This document shows, one piece after another, positions 15,801 through 22,505 of a stretch of DNA of 40,181 nucleotides (the stretch's first letter is position 1; the number at the start of each line of letters is the position of its first letter). Position numbers and translations under genes: made by a program. The stretch comes from Sphingobacteriales bacterium. GTDB lineage: Bacteria; Bacteroidota; Bacteroidia; CAILMK01; JAAYUY01. The stretch lies in the NCBI GenBank assembly GCA_012517435.1, contig JAAYUY010000083.1, forward strand, positions 1 to 40,181. The letters are read 5' to 3'. The notes beneath the pieces were generated by a model. That model did no database searches, was not told where the DNA came from, and was given only the letters and a program-made list of their open reading frames with translations.

Positions 15801-18493
15801 TTGACGGTACTGATGCCAACGGAACTCCTTTGTGGGATGTTTCTGCTTATGGCACAACCGGTTTGACAGGAAACATGACCAATCCAGCGTTTAAATCAGT
15901 GCTGACATCAAATTCAGGAAAAATGTACATTAAGTTTACTACCAACTCGTCAACTGTCAGCTCAGGCTTTGAAGCAAAATGGTCTGGTGTTTATGGTAAT
16001 TATGATAAGCCGGTGGCATCCTTTAATTGTCCTGATACCCTATGTCTGGGAGTAACGGCATATTTTGAAAATACAAGTAAGTCGCTTCCTGATGCTTCTT
16101 ATGAATGGTATTTTACCGACCCGTATTTTGCAGAATCATTTGATAAAAATCCGGGCTACAAGTTTGCATTTGACGGAACTTATACCGTGAAATTAAAGGT
16201 AATTGATTGCGGTGGTGAATCAGAATATACGAAAGACATTGTGGTGGTCGCTCCGTTCAATGCTCCTGTTCCAAACTTTACAGCTGATAACGTCAGACCG
16301 GTTAAAGGAACTGATATTGTTAACTTCAGCGGTGAAGTTTACGGATGTGCTGACGAGTGGAAATGGACAATTACTCCTGCTAACTTTACTAATATCAATG
16401 GCTATCCCAATACGCAATTCCCTCAGATCAGGTTCAACGATACCGGTTGCTATGATGTAAAGCTGGTGACCGGATACAAGGGAATGTATGACAGTATTAC
16501 CAGAAAATGCTTTATCAAGGCCATCCAGTATTGCCAGCCAACGGTTGATTTGTTGACTCAGGATATTGGCATGACTAAAGTTATACTTTCAGACATCAGC
16601 AATTCAACGCCAACCGGGAAAACTGAATATTCAGATTATACACTCACCCACAGTACTTATCTGGATGTAGAAGCTACCTATGATTTACAGGTAGAAAGAT
16701 CTTCAAATTTCAATACCGTTGACCGGAAAGCATGGATAGACTGGAACATTGACGGAGATTTTGACGATCCGGGTGAGTTGATAGGACACGAACAAAATTC
16801 GAGTGCACTCGTCTGGAAAACAAGTTTCAAAGTACCGTGGAATGCTACCTTAGGCCCGACCAGAATGAGAATTTCTACTGTGCTGGGTGGTATGGCAAAC
16901 AATCCATGCGGAAGCCGTTTATTTGGTGAAGTTGAAGATTATAAAGTGATTGTCAGACCTGATGGAACTCCTCCGGTGATTACAATGAAGGGACAGGATA
17001 CTGTAGTTCTTGAGCAATGTACGCCTTCCTACACCGATGCCGGTGCCACCGCAATGGATAATATTGACGGAAATCTGACTTCTGCCATCGTTACAACAGG
17101 TAGTGTTGACCTTAAGAAAGATGGTACCTATTATATAAGATATAATGTATCGGACAACTCAGGCAATAAAGCTGTGGAGAAAGTCAGGACTGTCATTGTG
17201 AAAAAGGATAATGTCCCGCCAGTCTTTAGCCTGAAAGGCAATGCTAAAATGATTTGGGAAGTATTGAACCCATGGGTTGATCCGGGTTACAATGTAAATG
17301 ATACCTGCTCAGGTGTTGATACAGTGAATATTACCGGGACTGTTGACGGAAGCAAGCTCGGGGTCTATCAACTGGAATATACAGCTTACGATAAAGCCGG
17401 AAATTCAGCCGTTCTCACCAGAGAAGTGACTGTGGCTGATACTTCAGATCCTGTTGTTTGGCTGAATGGTTATGCAGTAAATTATGTGGAAGTTCATACT
17501 CCATTTACTGATTCAGGACTTACAGTAAAAGACAATTATTGCTTTAACAATGATATTAAAGTAATGGGAAGTTATAATGTTCACAAATTAGGCACCTACA
17601 CACTAACTTATGAAGTCAGGGATTGTGCCGGAAATGGTCCTGTTATTATGAACAGAGTTATTGTGGTATATGATTCAACTGCTCCGGTGGTTACTTCAAG
17701 CCCGTATCAGTCGGGAGATAAAATCCTTGTAGATGTTTACCACAATATTGACGAATATTTACCAATACTGAACATTACCGACAATTATTATCAGATAAAT
17801 GAAATTACCGTAAATAAATATGGCAGCTACTACACACAGTTCCCCAACGGTGAAGCCACCACGCTTGGTAATTTCAAAGTGGAAATCAAAGTGATTGATG
17901 GCAGTGGAAATGAGGCTTATCTGTATTTCGATATAGATGTAGTTGACAGAGAAAAACCGGTTATTACTTTGAATGGTCCTCAGATTATTCAGATTTGCCG
18001 GTTTAAAGAAGTTCCTGACTCTTTACTCACTGCAGAAGTATCTGATAATTACTATACTAACGTAAACATTACCAAAACCGGAACATATTATACAGATTAC
18101 CTGAATACAAAGAAAGAAGGTTTGTTTACGGTTCGCTACAATGCAGTGGACGGTTCAAACAATCAGGCAATTGAAGTAGTCAGGTACATTGATGTCATTT
18201 ACGATCCGCAAAAGTGTAATGTCGGAGTTAATGAGCCATTAAACGAAAATCTGGTAAATATTTATCCCAATCCTGCAACCCATCTGGTAAATGTTGAAGT
18301 TAACCTTTCCGGAGGGGAAGACTTAACCATCAGCATTATCAACAGCGTTGGGGAAGTAGTGATTGAAAGGATGATGAAATCGACAGGCGGAATTTATACC
18401 TTCGACCTGAGTGAATTTGCAGGTGGAATCTATATGGTTCGCATCAGCACAAACGGCAATACGATTGTCAGGCCATTGATGCTGAGCAGGTAA
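12842..18493 (+). CDS. Giant multidomain surface protein with T9SS sorting domain (1883 aa)
   Basis: Exported protein secreted by the type IX system and presumably surface-bound. Domains in order, numbered from the ATG at 12842: signal peptide 1-26 (SSFHLNAQ); discoidin-like carbohydrate-binding fold about 28-170; CARDB-like Ig fold about 176-283; a long right-handed parallel beta-helix rich in Tyr and Asn about 286-736; two PKD-like domains to 921; a CUB-like domain about 923-1055 (FKSFNLQSGDYLQVFDGTD); two more PKD-like domains to 1228; a GEVED domain about 1229-1375 (WIDWNIDGDFDDPGEL, GEVEDYKV); five DUF5011 Ig-like repeats about 1376-1790 (each with PVI, TD-G, DN, Y--RD-AGN patterns); and a sorting domain about 1793-1883 (IYPNPATHLVNVEV, GGIYMVRIS). 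An adhesin or glycan-binding role is likely. It lies between the two inverted cassettes. Confidence 0.92.
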   Translation: MSRVYRLGFLILTGLLAISSFHLNAQTNLALSATASHSGGGTGTYGPQNYNDGYYCNGSGTCWGWVSTSGNPSTSSWIEYQWTTSQTFDEIKVYINSTTNRAMHGFKVQYWNGSTYVDHHTFYIAPANLTLNYVDKFSSPITSTRLRLTDIYTTGSQASNPMNEEIEVRLTTLPGLDVEMNRIEIPVTWSVGKNPLKVVYRNNRKDTIKWVDLGWRLNWDVPSLVNNYTKTVLPGAEQAYQFADSVYLPAKGSYNFRVWVSSPNDSFPDNVTSNDTLILSICTAMSGTYTIGGTGANYPTFNAAVTDLLKCGISGPVVFNVASGTYNERVVIPQILGASPTNTITFKGADKDNCILNYNSTSTSTIATLYLNGADYIKFQNMTIRAGGTSYGYSVLLNNTANYNTFYNCNLIVPVLSSTYCIPILASSSESSYSGYANNANYNTFENCLISGGYWGAYMTGPSTSIWCYGNKFIGNTFVNQYYSGIYNYYQREVLIKNNRIITNNSSLTDSWGIYHNYCVKSTIDGNIINPGWIGMQLYYENYYSTSDSSLIINNMIYNFKETGDQVGIYLYNYNYNMKVYNNTVYCTGTTTSTAYGRSCIFVYYCYASSIQNNILYSKNTTLLLSFYPYPYSASQVDYNDYIYENTNNSNMFYSNSVYYYDLAGWKTSTYNLVTPHDNNSWENIDPKFVSSTDPHLNSNYPPIYGKTISFITHDVDGDVRCPYSTTIGADESKYPVPRPKAFFVSDDTICHSTPIVFYNTADPKAKQGYWWYFNGNFVSKNFNWTHTFPAGTGYDTVSLVIINCGGADTFTKYVFVDNPSKAPKADFIADLNETEVMYPVNFSDLSINCPSGWKWKVYPATISHPILGIVPTYSFVTPTNEGSQNPVISFDYPGVYDVWLIAENGIGKDSIGKQKYVKVNPDYWMCFWADPSTKKSMEGTLYDDGGPAMDYGNNKNCDLALTPCAKQLDLTFKSFNLQSGDYLQVFDGTDANGTPLWDVSAYGTTGLTGNMTNPAFKSVLTSNSGKMYIKFTTNSSTVSSGFEAKWSGVYGNYDKPVASFNCPDTLCLGVTAYFENTSKSLPDASYEWYFTDPYFAESFDKNPGYKFAFDGTYTVKLKVIDCGGESEYTKDIVVVAPFNAPVPNFTADNVRPVKGTDIVNFSGEVYGCADEWKWTITPANFTNINGYPNTQFPQIRFNDTGCYDVKLVTGYKGMYDSITRKCFIKAIQYCQPTVDLLTQDIGMTKVILSDISNSTPTGKTEYSDYTLTHSTYLDVEATYDLQVERSSNFNTVDRKAWIDWNIDGDFDDPGELIGHEQNSSALVWKTSFKVPWNATLGPTRMRISTVLGGMANNPCGSRLFGEVEDYKVIVRPDGTPPVITMKGQDTVVLEQCTPSYTDAGATAMDNIDGNLTSAIVTTGSVDLKKDGTYYIRYNVSDNSGNKAVEKVRTVIVKKDNVPPVFSLKGNAKMIWEVLNPWVDPGYNVNDTCSGVDTVNITGTVDGSKLGVYQLEYTAYDKAGNSAVLTREVTVADTSDPVVWLNGYAVNYVEVHTPFTDSGLTVKDNYCFNNDIKVMGSYNVHKLGTYTLTYEVRDCAGNGPVIMNRVIVVYDSTAPVVTSSPYQSGDKILVDVYHNIDEYLPILNITDNYYQINEITVNKYGSYYTQFPNGEATTLGNFKVEIKVIDGSGNEAYLYFDIDVVDREKPVITLNGPQIIQICRFKEVPDSLLTAEVSDNYYTNVNITKTGTYYTDYLNTKKEGLFTVRYNAVDGSNNQAIEVVRYIDVIYDPQKCNVGVNEPLNENLVNIYPNPATHLVNVEVNLSGGEDLTISIINSVGEVVIERMMKSTGGIYTFDLSEFAGGIYMVRISTNGNTIVRPLMLSR

Positions 18494-18515
18494 CCACTTG
18501 CCTGAAAACAGTTAT

Positions 18516-18548
18516 AAACCCTGTTGGAAGTAATTTCCGACAGGGTTT
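18516..18548 (+). terminator. Rho-independent terminator after the giant gene
   Basis: A 14-base stem (AAACCCTGTTGGAA with TTCCGACAGGGTTT, one T-G pair) with loop GTAAT, followed by a T-run. It starts 22 bases after the giant gene stop. The stop of the converging B2 gene sits 2 bases beyond, so the hairpin may end transcripts from both directions, though the T-run favours the plus strand. Confidence 0.85.
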
Positions 18549-18549
18549 T

Positions 18550-19434
18550 TTATTGAAATAAAAGCTGGCGTATCCGGAGATTAAATGCTTCTGTTTTTAA
18601 TGCATTGTGCTTTTCAGCCAGTTGATGTGCTCTTCTGATACCTCCGAAGTAAAACTTCTGAAACATGGAAAGGCCGATAAAATACCCTGTAAAATAGTAT
18701 TTTTTGAATATTCCGTAAATTCCGGCAGTTAATGAACCGGCTATGATTGTAAAACTCAGAATCCCTTCTTCCGGATAACCTGCATAAATATGTCCAAGAC
18801 CGGGAAGTATTGCCGACATAGTTTCTGCCCGATCAGGGTTTTTTATTGATGGGAGGTTTTTATTGGTATAAAGCTCATTGATTTTTTCTCTGAAAGACTG
18901 ACAGTTTGTATCATTCAATTCCAGCCACGAGGCATATTCCAGTGCTGCTGCTTTTGCTTCCTGATATTTTGAAAGCTCATTCAATGACAGAATCAGAACA
19001 GGAAGAAGACTTTTATAATATGCTGTGTCCTGAAGGAAAAACCTGCACTGCGTAATCTGTGAAATAGCTTCGGTAAAATCTCCGGATAAGTAGGCATTGA
19101 GACTTAATTGTTGGCGGAAAAGAAAATGCAGACTATCAGGCATAATGGAAAAATCTGCTTTCTGAAGTGTTTCAAAAGCATTTTTATATTTTCCCATCAT
19201 TTTGAGTGCTTCTGCCTGGCGGTAGAGTAGTAAATTATTTTGTTCAAGGTCGGAAGATTCATATTGAATACGGAGGTATTCAAGACAGGCCTCTTCATAT
19301 AATCCTGCTTTCATCAGGCTGTCGGCATGATGAACTGAAGCCGGTACCTGAGAATGAAGCTCAGAAATACATATTGCGAACAGGAATATGAAGGTCAAAC
19401 AATATATTGTAGTCAATCTGGCCATAAAATTCAT
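18550..19434 (-). CDS. TPR protein B with C-terminal PGLGHIYAG membrane hairpin, copy 2
   Basis: Exported protein of 294 residues; ATG at 19434, with an alternative at 19425. The signal peptide ends near residue 29 (SELHSQ). TPR-like helices follow (ADSLMKAGLYEEACLEYLRI, then MMGKYKNAFETLQKADF). The C-terminal membrane region begins ILPGLGHIYAGYPEEG and ends FIGLSMFQKFYFGGIRRAHQLAEKH. Compared with copy 1 (11390-12238) the PGLG-YAG, KKY, GLS-F and FYFGG-RA-Q-A motifs are in the same order and at similar spacing. The start lies well inside the upstream A2 gene (65-74 bases overlap). It is the last gene of cassette 2 and ends at the shared terminator. Confidence 0.7.
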   Translation of the reverse strand: MNFMARLTTIYCLTFIFLFAICISELHSQVPASVHHADSLMKAGLYEEACLEYLRIQYESSDLEQNNLLLYRQAEALKMMGKYKNAFETLQKADFSIMPDSLHFLFRQQLSLNAYLSGDFTEAISQITQCRFFLQDTAYYKSLLPVLILSLNELSKYQEAKAAALEYASWLELNDTNCQSFREKINELYTNKNLPSIKNPDRAETMSAILPGLGHIYAGYPEEGILSFTIIAGSLTAGIYGIFKKYYFTGYFIGLSMFQKFYFGGIRRAHQLAEKHNALKTEAFNLRIRQLLFQ

Positions 19435-20230
19435 TTTTTTCGAGATTTACGCTGTAGTAACTTCCGAAAATATTTCCGAGATAATAAGTCAAAAATAATC
19501 CGCTGAAAAACAAGGTTTTAATGTCTTTGATACCATCTTTCCGATAATTTTCAAAGCTGACAAGTCCCAGAGAGCTGGTAATGAGAAAGGCTGCCACTCC
19601 ATCTCCGGGCCTGCCGGCATAAATTTTTCCAAGCCCGGGTATAAATGCTGAAAGTATTGCTGCTGTCATCTTTTTCCTTTCTTTGAAAGAAGAAATCAAT
19701 GAGGCATATTTGTCAAGCTTTGTTACTTCATTTGAAATTAAAAACCAGTTGGTATCCAGTTCTTTTCTGATGGTTTGATAATCGTCCAGATTTCTTTCCA
19801 GCAAGCTAAGTCCACTTAATAAAAACTGGCGCATCTTTAACTCATCTTCACGACTGAATACAGCATTTTCAAGCAAATGACGGGCTTCGTCATATTGTTT
19901 CTGATAGGAGTAGCAAATAAATCCGAAAAATCTGGCCTTTGCATAAGAACTCAGCGAAGTGTCGGTCAGGGCAAAATACAAGGCAGCGGAATCAAGTTTT
20001 TTCTGGCTGTAAAAACACCATCCTTTCGTAAAATAAAGAGAATCAATGATTTTTGGTGTCAAATCAGGTCTGATAAGAAGGCGGTTACATAAATTGACAG
20101 CTGATTCAAATTCATTGTTTTTTACCAGATAACTGATAAAACTTACTTCACTTTCCACTGAATCTGAAGGATTCTCTGCCTTAAGAAAAAAGCCGGACAA
20201 GAAGATTGATAATGTCAGTAAAAACTTCAT
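19361..20230 (-). CDS. TPR protein A with C-terminal PGLGKIYAG membrane hairpin, copy 2
   Basis: Exported protein of 289 residues from the ATG at 20230, which begins the signal peptide MKFLLTLSIFLSGFFLKAEN and lies 4 bases after the YidD stop; an ATG at 20251 would add seven residues. Helical repeats of TPR type cover about 25-180. The membrane part begins ILSAFIPGLGKIYAGRPGDG and goes on with NYRKDGIKDI and YYLGNIFGSYYSV, which match the same positions of the copy-1 A protein (10588-11418). It overlaps the next gene, B2. The role is unknown; the repeats suggest protein contacts and the hairpin suggests membrane anchoring. Confidence 0.7.
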   Translation of the reverse strand: MKFLLTLSIFLSGFFLKAENPSDSVESEVSFISYLVKNNEFESAVNLCNRLLIRPDLTPKIIDSLYFTKGWCFYSQKKLDSAALYFALTDTSLSSYAKARFFGFICYSYQKQYDEARHLLENAVFSREDELKMRQFLLSGLSLLERNLDDYQTIRKELDTNWFLISNEVTKLDKYASLISSFKERKKMTAAILSAFIPGLGKIYAGRPGDGVAAFLITSSLGLVSFENYRKDGIKDIKTLFFSGLFLTYYLGNIFGSYYSVNLEKNEFYGQIDYNILFDLHIPVRNMYF

Positions 20231-20234
20231 CCGC

Positions 20235-20693
20235 TTATTTGTGGTAAACATCAGTGGTTTCCGTCACTTTATTTGTTTTCTCGTCTATCCGGATAGGAGA
20301 AATATCCTGAGCTGCAATTTTATTGCATCGGGTCAAACGGTCAGCCGAGCAAATAATTCCCTTTATCAAACCGTATCTTCTAATAAGCTCAACACTGAAC
20401 CGGCTACAGGAGGGATGATACAGGCAACTGGCTGAAATCTGCGGACTAATGACTTTTTGATAGGCATACATGGCCCCTCCAAATATCAGGCTGACAGGAT
20501 TGTATTTGATAAAAGCATTTTCTGACTCCGAAAATAAATATTTAACGTCTCTTTGGTAATCGGAAGGAGTTATAAAATGATGCGAAAGGAGTATTCTTTT
20601 ATCCATACTGTCAATTTGGGCAAAGGCAGTGCTTATTCCCATGCTGAGCATAAAGAAAATTAATAACACAACCTTATTTTGCAATTTTTGCAT
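20235..20693 (-). CDS. yidD: YidD-like protein with signal peptide, cassette copy 2
   Basis: Protein of 152 residues from the ATG at 20693, which begins MQKLQNKVVLLIFFMLSMG and a signal peptide ending TAFAQ; an upstream non-ATG extension adds only an unlikely leader. An N-terminal linker of about 45 residues is followed by a YidD domain: GGAMYAYQKVISPQISASC, LYHPSCSRFS, a helix, then ADRLTRCN. All three Cys positions are kept, and a Lys/Thr-rich tail follows. Same secreted layout as copy 1 at roughly one-third identity over the domain by eye, so the duplication is old. The first 20 bases overlap the end of the LolA-like gene. Confidence 0.84.
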   Translation of the reverse strand: MQKLQNKVVLLIFFMLSMGISTAFAQIDSMDKRILLSHHFITPSDYQRDVKYLFSESENAFIKYNPVSLIFGGAMYAYQKVISPQISASCLYHPSCSRFSVELIRRYGLIKGIICSADRLTRCNKIAAQDISPIRIDEKTNKVTETTDVYHK

Positions 20694-21387
20694 TTTCAGG
20701 TACTTTAAAATTAAAATACGGACTGTTGGCCTGCTCATTTAAACGGACATCTGAATAAACAATCCGGTTCACAACCGAATCGCCATCAGGTAAATAATTG
20801 AATTCAACCACTTTTAAAGGCAGCTTAACCGACTGAATCTGAGAATATTGGTAATAATATATTTTTTTTACCAATTTAAAGGAAGCATTGTAGTAGCCAA
20901 GGTAAATGGGAACGTAATTTTCAGAAACAAGTTCAACCTTTGAAAATTCCTTGGCAAGGGAAAAGGGTGCTTCCCATGTGGTAATCAGCATTTTGTCTTC
21001 ATATTTTGTTTCAGAAAGTGTAAAGCCGAGATCTTTCAGACCCAGGTCGCTGGTTTTGTTCGAAAGGAAATAATACAATAAGCTTTTTTCAGTATCGAAA
21101 GCAACACTTTGGGTGAGATACACTTCATTTTTTGCAGGATAATAAATTTTCGCTTCTCCTTTTGCATTCGAAATGAAGACACATTCAATGGGTTTAAGAT
21201 AATGAATGGTCATGATGCCTGTCGATGGCTTGTAGAAAATTTCAGCTGTTACGGTAGATTTTTTTCCGTTTTTCAGGCTCTGGCTTTCCATATTGAGGCT
21301 GATTTTTTCAAGAGGGACTATAGCGGAAAGAAACAGCAGGATGATCAGTGCCAAAAAGGAAATACGAAAAAAGGAAAAATGCTTCAT
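20674..21387 (-). CDS. LolA-like periplasmic protein, cassette copy 2
   Basis: Protein of 237 residues with an N-terminal signal or anchor helix (about 7-24) and then beta-rich LolA-like sequence: KKSTVTAEIFYKPSTGIMTI, CVFISNAKGEAKIYYPAKN, YVPIYLGYYNASFKLV, and a terminal NIV-type strand YSDVRLNEQ. The closing VRLNEQANSPYFNF parallels IKVNNQQNESFYRY of copy 1 (9557-10228). ATG start at 21387; a TAATTTTG -7-like element lies at 21412-21419. First gene of cassette 2, and its stop overlaps the YidD start. A lipid or lipoprotein carrier role would follow from the fold but is not shown. Confidence 0.68.
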   Translation of the reverse strand: MKHFSFFRISFLALIILLFLSAIVPLEKISLNMESQSLKNGKKSTVTAEIFYKPSTGIMTIHYLKPIECVFISNAKGEAKIYYPAKNEVYLTQSVAFDTEKSLLYYFLSNKTSDLGLKDLGFTLSETKYEDKMLITTWEAPFSLAKEFSKVELVSENYVPIYLGYYNASFKLVKKIYYYQYSQIQSVKLPLKVVEFNYLPDGDSVVNRIVYSDVRLNEQANSPYFNFKVPENAKIAK

Positions 21388-21411
21388 GATAAAATTTTGT
21401 AAAAAACTTTA

Positions 21412-21419
21412 CAAAATTA
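21412..21419 (-). promoter_or_regulatory. -7 element upstream of cassette copy 2
   Basis: Minus-strand TAATTTTG, a full match to TAnnTTTG, 25 bases before the ATG at 21387. No clear -33 TTG at normal spacing, so it is tentative. Confidence 0.35.
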
Positions 21420-21446
21420 AGGCAAAAACAGTAAGAGAGGATAAAA

Positions 21447-22154
21447 TTACTTGAGCAGGAAACTTAAGTCATCCTGATTTCCTAACTCATAAAATGGGTT
21501 GCCATATCTGAAAATTCTGGCAGTATGAGGGCCGATAAGAGAAATCTTGTTTCCTTCAACACGCAGAATACTTCCTTCGCGAAGGCCAACCACCGTTACT
21601 TCTTTGTTTAACTCAATAAATTCCCTGATTCTTTCTTCTCTGGTTTCACCGGCAAATCCTTCAGGATTTTTATCGAGATAGTGCGGATTGATTTGGAAAG
21701 GAACAAGGTTTAATGTTTCAAAACCTTTGGGATCAATAATAGGCATATCATTGGTGGTTCGGAGAGTAGGGCATGCGACATTTGAACCGGCACTCCAGCC
21801 GGTATAGGGCATTCCTTCGAGAACTTTTTTGCGGATAGCCTTTGTTAATCCGGTATGATGAAGGTCATGAACGAGTTTAAACGTATTTCCCCCACCGACA
21901 GCTATTGCATCGGCTTTTTCGAGAGCACTTACCGGATCGCTTTCGTGATGAAGGCTGAAAAGGTGATAGCCTAACTTGTGAAAAACCTTTTGAACTTTTG
22001 CTTCATATTCATCCCAGTTTAAGGTAACTCCTGCATACGGGACAAAAGCAATGTTTTTAACTGTTTTGCCAAAAAAATCACTAAAATGAGGTTCGGCAAA
22101 CTCCAGATATTCCAATCCCGGAATTTTGGAATTACTAAGTAGTAAAAGTCGCAT
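21447..22154 (-). CDS. pepE: Peptidase E (alpha-aspartyl dipeptidase, S51)
   Basis: Cytosolic serine dipeptidase of 235 residues, the usual length, cleaving Asp-X dipeptides. The N-terminus MRLLLLSNS is typical. AVGGGNTFKLVHDL precedes the nucleophile motif GWSAGSN near residue 120, and the His-containing QINPHYLDK is near residue 157. The class I glutamine-amidotransferase-like fold carries Ser in place of Cys. ATG start at 22154. The upstream terminator of the ferredoxin gene separates it from that gene, so it is probably transcribed alone. Confidence 0.93.
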   Translation of the reverse strand: MRLLLLSNSKIPGLEYLEFAEPHFSDFFGKTVKNIAFVPYAGVTLNWDEYEAKVQKVFHKLGYHLFSLHHESDPVSALEKADAIAVGGGNTFKLVHDLHHTGLTKAIRKKVLEGMPYTGWSAGSNVACPTLRTTNDMPIIDPKGFETLNLVPFQINPHYLDKNPEGFAGETREERIREFIELNKEVTVVGLREGSILRVEGNKISLIGPHTARIFRYGNPFYELGNQDDLSFLLK

Positions 22155-22185
22155 GATGTTGTTATGTAGTTCTGCAAAAAAATAG

Positions 22186-22217
22186 AAAGTCCGTACAAGC
22201 TGCTGTGTACGGACTTT
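22186..22217 (-). terminator. Terminator after the ferredoxin gene
   Basis: A perfect 12-base stem, AAAGTCCGTACA with TGTACGGACTTT, and an 8-base loop. On the minus strand it starts 10 bases after the ferredoxin stop and is followed by CTATTTTTTT. A convincing intrinsic terminator. Confidence 0.85.
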
Positions 22218-22226
22218 TTATATCCT

Positions 22227-22394
22227 TTATGCCGGATGAATAGCTTCAACCGGACATACATCAGCACAAGCTCCGCAATCGGTGCAAACGTCTGGATCGA
22301 TTTTGTAAATATCGCCTTCTGAAATAGCTTCTACCGGACATTCATCTATACAGGTTCCGCAAGCTGTGCATTCATCACTGATTTTGTATGCCAT
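22227..22394 (-). CDS. 2[4Fe-4S] ferredoxin (55 aa)
   Basis: Short gene read directly from the minus strand. The product of 55 residues has two clostridial-type cluster motifs: CTACGTCIDECP (Cys 9, 12, 15, 19) and CTDCGACADVCP (Cys 37, 40, 43, 47), each followed by VEAI. It is a soluble low-potential electron carrier. The duplicated half-repeat is evident. ATG at 22394; the terminator at 22186-22217 closes the transcript. The presence of a bacterial-type 2[4Fe-4S] ferredoxin suggests anaerobic metabolism such as pyruvate:ferredoxin oxidoreductase, but no partner enzyme is in the window. Confidence 0.95.
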   Translation of the reverse strand: MAYKISDECTACGTCIDECPVEAISEGDIYKIDPDVCTDCGACADVCPVEAIHPA

Positions 22395-22505
22395 AATTCA
22401 ATGTTTAATTGTTCAAATAAATACGAGGCAAAATAAAATCAACTTTTTAAAACAGGCAAGTTAAATTCTTAAATATTTTATGTTCAAAAACAAAGTAGCA
22501 GAATT

